A stretch of DNA of 33,295 bases, taken from Planctomycetaceae bacterium (GTDB lineage: Bacteria; Planctomycetota; Planctomycetia; Pirellulales; UBA1268). Position numbers and translations under genes: made by a program. Position 1 is the stretch's first letter, and every line of letters begins with the position of its first letter. The notes below the pieces were generated by a model. The model had not been told where the DNA came from, did no database searches, and worked only from the letters and a program-made list of their open reading frames with translations. The stretch is taken from assembly GCA_947453375.1 (NCBI GenBank), contig CANGGT010000021.1, positions 1-33,295 on the forward strand, in the 5' to 3' direction. This document shows positions 30,363 to 33,295 of the stretch, piece by piece.

Positions 30363-33295
30363 ATGGCCAGCGTATCCTCCAACAGCGGTGAGACGCTCGT
30401 CGTCGGCGGCTGGACGGCCGGCGACGAGGCCCCCTCCAACTCCGATCGCTACCTGGCCCGCCGCCTCGAGGCCGCGGGGGCCGACTACAAGGGGGTAGCG
30501 CTCACGAACTTCCTCCTCGGTGCCGCGGTCGCGGCTGCCGGCTGGCTGGCGGTCGGTGTCCTCGCCGAGCACTGGATCGTCCCTGGGGGGCTGCCACGGT
30601 GGGGGCGGTGGGGATGGTTGGCGGCCGGGTGTATCGCGCTGGCTGCGGCGGCCGTGCGCTGGCTGCTGCCGCTGATGCGCTATCGGGTGAACCTCGTCTA
30701 TGCCGCCCGCGCCATCGAGCGGGAGCATCCCGAGCTCCATAACGACCTGGTCAACACGGTGCTCGTCAAGGCTCATCCCGAGGGGAGCACCGCGGTCGTG
30801 GTCCGGTCGCTCGAGAAGCGGGCCGCGAAGCGGCTCGCGGATGTTCCCACCGAGGGTGTCATCGACCGGACGCTCGCCGTCCGCTTGGCGATGGTGCTGG
30901 CCTCGGCGGTGGGGATCGCCTGCCTCTACGAACTCGTGGCGCCGAAGAGCCTGCTGGTCAGCGCCGTGCGATTGGTCGCGCCATGGGCGGGGATCTCCGC
31001 CCCCTCGCGCGTCCGGATCGAACCTCCGCGACTCCACTGGCGGATGCCGGGGGCGGGCGTGGTCGACCCGCAGCAACTCGTCGGCGGCATCGACGGACAA
31101 GAGGTGGCGGTCGACCGCGGCTCGGCGACGCTCGTTCGGGGCCGGCAACTTGTGCTGGCGGCCGCAGTCCGTGGCCTGCGGGGGGGCGAGCACCCGGTCG
31201 TCCTGGCGGTGCCCCTGAAGGACGACGGCTCCCACGATCCGACGGCGACGCCGTGGCGGATCGAGATGGTCCGCGGGGCAGCCGAAGGGGAGGCCGCCAA
31301 GGCCTACACGGCGTTTCTCCCCGATGCCACGAGAGGCTTGGAACACTCCATCGAGATCACGATCGCCGCCGGTGATGCCCGGAGCGAGCCGGTGCGGCTG
31401 GTCGTGGTCGATTCCCCCTCGCTCCTCGTTCGCGAGGTGCGATACGACTTCCCCGCCTACATCGCCCGCGACCCGGAGACGGTTGCCTGGCAGGGGGATT
31501 TGCGGGCGCCGGAGGAGACGCAAGTCACGCTCGTGGCCGAGTGCAACCAGCCGATCGAAGCGGCCTGGATCGACTTCGGCTGCGACGGGAATCGCGACCT
31601 GAAGATGAAGGTGGGGGCGAGTGATCTGGCCAGGGCCTCGGTGACCTTCCCGCTGCGCATGAATGCCGACCGGACGGCTCCCGAGCACGCGGTCTACCGG
31701 CTCCTCTTCCAGCCGCGTGGCTCGGCCCAGGGTGGAAGGGAGGCAGTTGTCGTCGAGCCGATGGAGCACCGCATCGAGGTCGTTGCCGATTTGGCTCCGG
31801 AGGTGACGATCGAATCACCGACCGATTCGCCTCTTGCCGTACCGCGCGACAGCCCGGTGCCGGTCCGGGTGCGGGCCCTCGACCCCGATCACGCCCTGTC
31901 GCGCGTGGTGATCGAAACCCGCGTCGATGGTGGCCGTGCCGTGCCGCCGATTCCGATCCTCGAGGTGGCCAAGCAGGGGCCCTTCAAGGGGACGGCGCGC
32001 CTCGTTCCCTTCAATCTCGGGGCCGAGGCGGGCTCGGTGCTCCAGTACCGCGCCGTCGCCACCGACAACCGCCCCCAGCAGCCGAACGTCTCCGTGACGC
32101 CGTGGCAGGAACTGAAGATCGACGAGAAGGCGCCGCCGCAGGCCGACGAGCCCGAGCCCGATTTTCCGAAGGACTCGAAGAAGGGGCGGTCGGGCGAGGA
32201 TCGCTCCGATGACTCCGATCGTGGCGACGACGGACGCGATGCCGGAGGGGACGGGGGAGAGCAGCCGGAGAATGGCCGGGATCAGGATCGTCAGCGCGAG
32301 GGCGGCGACGGTGCGGAGGACGGGGCTGGCCAACGGCGACCGGAGGATGGTGGCCGCGACGACGGTCCGTCTGGAGACCAAGACCAGCAAAACCCCAACC
32401 AAAACCAAGACAACCAGCAACGTGGCGGCCCCGCCGATCGAAAGCGGCCCGATCGACAGCGCAGCGACGACGGTTCAAACCCTCCTCCCCCCGGAGAGCA
32501 GGGGCAGCCTGGGGCGTCAGGCGGTGGCGACGAAGAGCAGGGGGATGGGAAGCAACAGCGCCCTGGAAATGACCAGAGTCCCAAGGGCTCCAAGCCGGGG
32601 AAGAACGGCGATCCGCAGCAGGGGGCCGACGGCGGTGACTCCGGCGACCAGCCGGGGAACGGGCAGAAGCCTGGCTCGCAACCGCAGGGGCGCGAGGGGA
32701 AGGGGAAGGACGAAGGCCAAGGTGAAGGAGAGCAGCGCGAGGGAGGGGAGAAGCCCCAGCCCGGCGCGAAGCCGACGCCTTCCGGTGGCGCGGGCAAGAA
32801 GCGTCAGAACGATGCCGTCGCGGCCGACGGCACGAATGACGGTGAGGCGATGGACCGGATCCTCGAGCACCAGCGCCGCGAAGGCAAGAATGGCGAAGGC
32901 CAGAAGGGTGACGGTCAGAAGGGCGACGGTCAGAAGGGCGACGGCCAGAAGGGTGACGGTCAGAAGGGTGACGGTCAGAAGGGTGACGGTCAGAAGGGCG
33001 ACGGTCAGAAGGGCGACGGTCAGAAGGGTGACGGTCAGAAGGGTGACGGTCAGAAGGGTGACGGTCAGAAGGGTGAGGGCCAGAAGGGTGACGGCCAGAA
33101 GGGTGACGGCCAGAAGGGTGACGGCCAGAAGGGCGAGGGCCAGAAGGGCGAGGGCCAGAAGGGCGAGGGCCAGAAGGGTGACGGCCAGAAGGGCGACGGT
33201 CAGAAGGGCGACGGTCAGAAGGGCGACGGTCAGAAGGGCGACGGTCAGAAGGGCGACGGTCAGAAGGGCGACGGTCAGAAGGGCGACGGTCAGAA
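30363..33295 (+). CDS. Large membrane protein ending in GDGQK repeats, partial
   Basis: The frame is open from ATG 30363 to the right edge (977 complete codons), so the C-terminus is missing. Membrane segments are at about 46-68, 82-104 and 170-190. Between the second and third is a cytoplasmic-type helical stretch with YAARAIEREHPELHNDLVNTVL, reminiscent of DUF4175-like proteins of planctomycetes. Residues about 215-590 are a beta-rich region that may be extracytoplasmic, with Ig-like strand patterns (PSRVRIEPPRL, SLLVREVRYDFPAYI, VTIESPTDSPLAVPRDSPVPVRVRALDPD). From about 600 the sequence is disordered and rich in Asp, Gly, Gln and Lys, passing into GDGQK tandem repeats at residue 844. Codon use is the same as in neighbours. 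I assign no function; the family naming is a weak guess. Confidence 0.8.
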   Translation, partial: MASVSSNSGETLVVGGWTAGDEAPSNSDRYLARRLEAAGADYKGVALTNFLLGAAVAAAGWLAVGVLAEHWIVPGGLPRWGRWGWLAAGCIALAAAAVRWLLPLMRYRVNLVYAARAIEREHPELHNDLVNTVLVKAHPEGSTAVVVRSLEKRAAKRLADVPTEGVIDRTLAVRLAMVLASAVGIACLYELVAPKSLLVSAVRLVAPWAGISAPSRVRIEPPRLHWRMPGAGVVDPQQLVGGIDGQEVAVDRGSATLVRGRQLVLAAAVRGLRGGEHPVVLAVPLKDDGSHDPTATPWRIEMVRGAAEGEAAKAYTAFLPDATRGLEHSIEITIAAGDARSEPVRLVVVDSPSLLVREVRYDFPAYIARDPETVAWQGDLRAPEETQVTLVAECNQPIEAAWIDFGCDGNRDLKMKVGASDLARASVTFPLRMNADRTAPEHAVYRLLFQPRGSAQGGREAVVVEPMEHRIEVVADLAPEVTIESPTDSPLAVPRDSPVPVRVRALDPDHALSRVVIETRVDGGRAVPPIPILEVAKQGPFKGTARLVPFNLGAEAGSVLQYRAVATDNRPQQPNVSVTPWQELKIDEKAPPQADEPEPDFPKDSKKGRSGEDRSDDSDRGDDGRDAGGDGGEQPENGRDQDRQREGGDGAEDGAGQRRPEDGGRDDGPSGDQDQQNPNQNQDNQQRGGPADRKRPDRQRSDDGSNPPPPGEQGQPGASGGGDEEQGDGKQQRPGNDQSPKGSKPGKNGDPQQGADGGDSGDQPGNGQKPGSQPQGREGKGKDEGQGEGEQREGGEKPQPGAKPTPSGGAGKKRQNDAVAADGTNDGEAMDRILEHQRREGKNGEGQKGDGQKGDGQKGDGQKGDGQKGDGQKGDGQKGDGQKGDGQKGDGQKGDGQKGDGQKGEGQKGDGQKGDGQKGDGQKGEGQKGEGQKGEGQKGDGQKGDGQKGDGQKGDGQKGDGQKGDGQKGDGQKGDGQ
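32892..33295 (+). repeat. 15-bp tandem repeat coding for G(D/E)GQK
   Basis: Twenty-six complete 15-base units and a 14-base piece of the next, running off the right edge. Each unit encodes Gly-Asp/Glu-Gly-Gln-Lys. Units differ only at third codon positions (GGC/GGT, GAC/GAG/GAA, GGC/GGT). Units 1, 13 and 17-19 carry Glu. The third-codon GGC form is found in units 1, 4 and 13-20, and the GGT form in 2-3, 5-12 and 21-27. Confidence 0.97.

Noticed and set aside
32892-33295. Regular short repeats that could suggest a CRISPR array
   Set aside because: Units are 15 bases, directly adjacent with no spacers, and are in frame as GDGQK codons of a long gene.
1-33295. tRNA, rRNA, insertion sequence, phage or toxin-antitoxin genes
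   Set aside because: Read through for tRNA arm patterns, terminal repeats and transposase or integrase motifs; none was recognised. A tRNA scan could still find one I missed.

Overview
The window looks like a high-GC planctomycete chromosome, probably from the Pirellulales or a relative; this is an inference from gene content. The lineage markers are a DUF1559 protein with a type IV prepilin-like N-terminus, a secreted DUF1080 protein, a secreted Met-Gly-Gly repeat protein, two membrane-anchored squalene-cyclase-fold proteins in tandem, and a bL33 that keeps only one cysteine. LpxK indicates that lipid A is made. No transposase, integrase, phage gene, CRISPR array, tRNA or rRNA was recognised, so this is mostly core chromosome with lineage-specific genes mixed in.

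Layout. 1-953 (-): secreted DUF1080 protein, cut by the left edge. 1098-4013 (-): HIT hydrolase and dGTPase-like HD protein (overlapping by 4 nt), then a membrane PIN/TRAM protein. 4154-7110 (+): ScpA overlapping an RNase Z-like metallo-beta-lactamase protein, then HemW. 7260-8190 (+): rplM-rpsI, closed by a strong terminator. 8480-9340 (+): Met-Gly-Gly protein. 9366-10427 (-): DUF1559 protein. 10887-15443 (+): ABC ATPase, a permease with a large extracytoplasmic insert, and an anchored helical partner. 15537-17986 (-): proB overlapping a CNNM/CorC-type protein. 18268-19842 (+): purF. 19895-21317 (-): an unannotated-looking 32-residue basic peptide, a FabZ-type hotdog protein and trmB. 21442-25536 (-): small membrane protein and the two cyclase-fold paralogs. 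25965-26129 (+): rpmG. 26179-30127 (-): lpxK and two glycosyltransferases, each overlapping the next by 4 nt. 30363 to the right edge (+): large membrane protein ending in a 15-bp tandem repeat.

How the genes fit together. Housekeeping genes cover translation (rplM, rpsI, rpmG, trmB), chromosome segregation (scpA), nucleotide metabolism (purF, dGTPase, HIT), proline synthesis (proB) and heme insertion (hemW). The envelope is served by lpxK with two glycosyltransferases, the hotdog protein, the CNNM protein and the ABC operon. Six gene pairs share ATGA stop-start overlaps, which suggests extensive translational coupling. A recurring GGTA-type extended -10 element lies in front of several transcription units.

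The parts most worth a second look are the 32-residue basic peptide, the cysteine-bearing cyclase-fold pair, the GDGQK minisatellite whose variation is confined to third codon positions, the ABC permease insert with paired GHRH motifs, and the GGTA promoter pattern. All calls are from reading the sequence; no database search was run.
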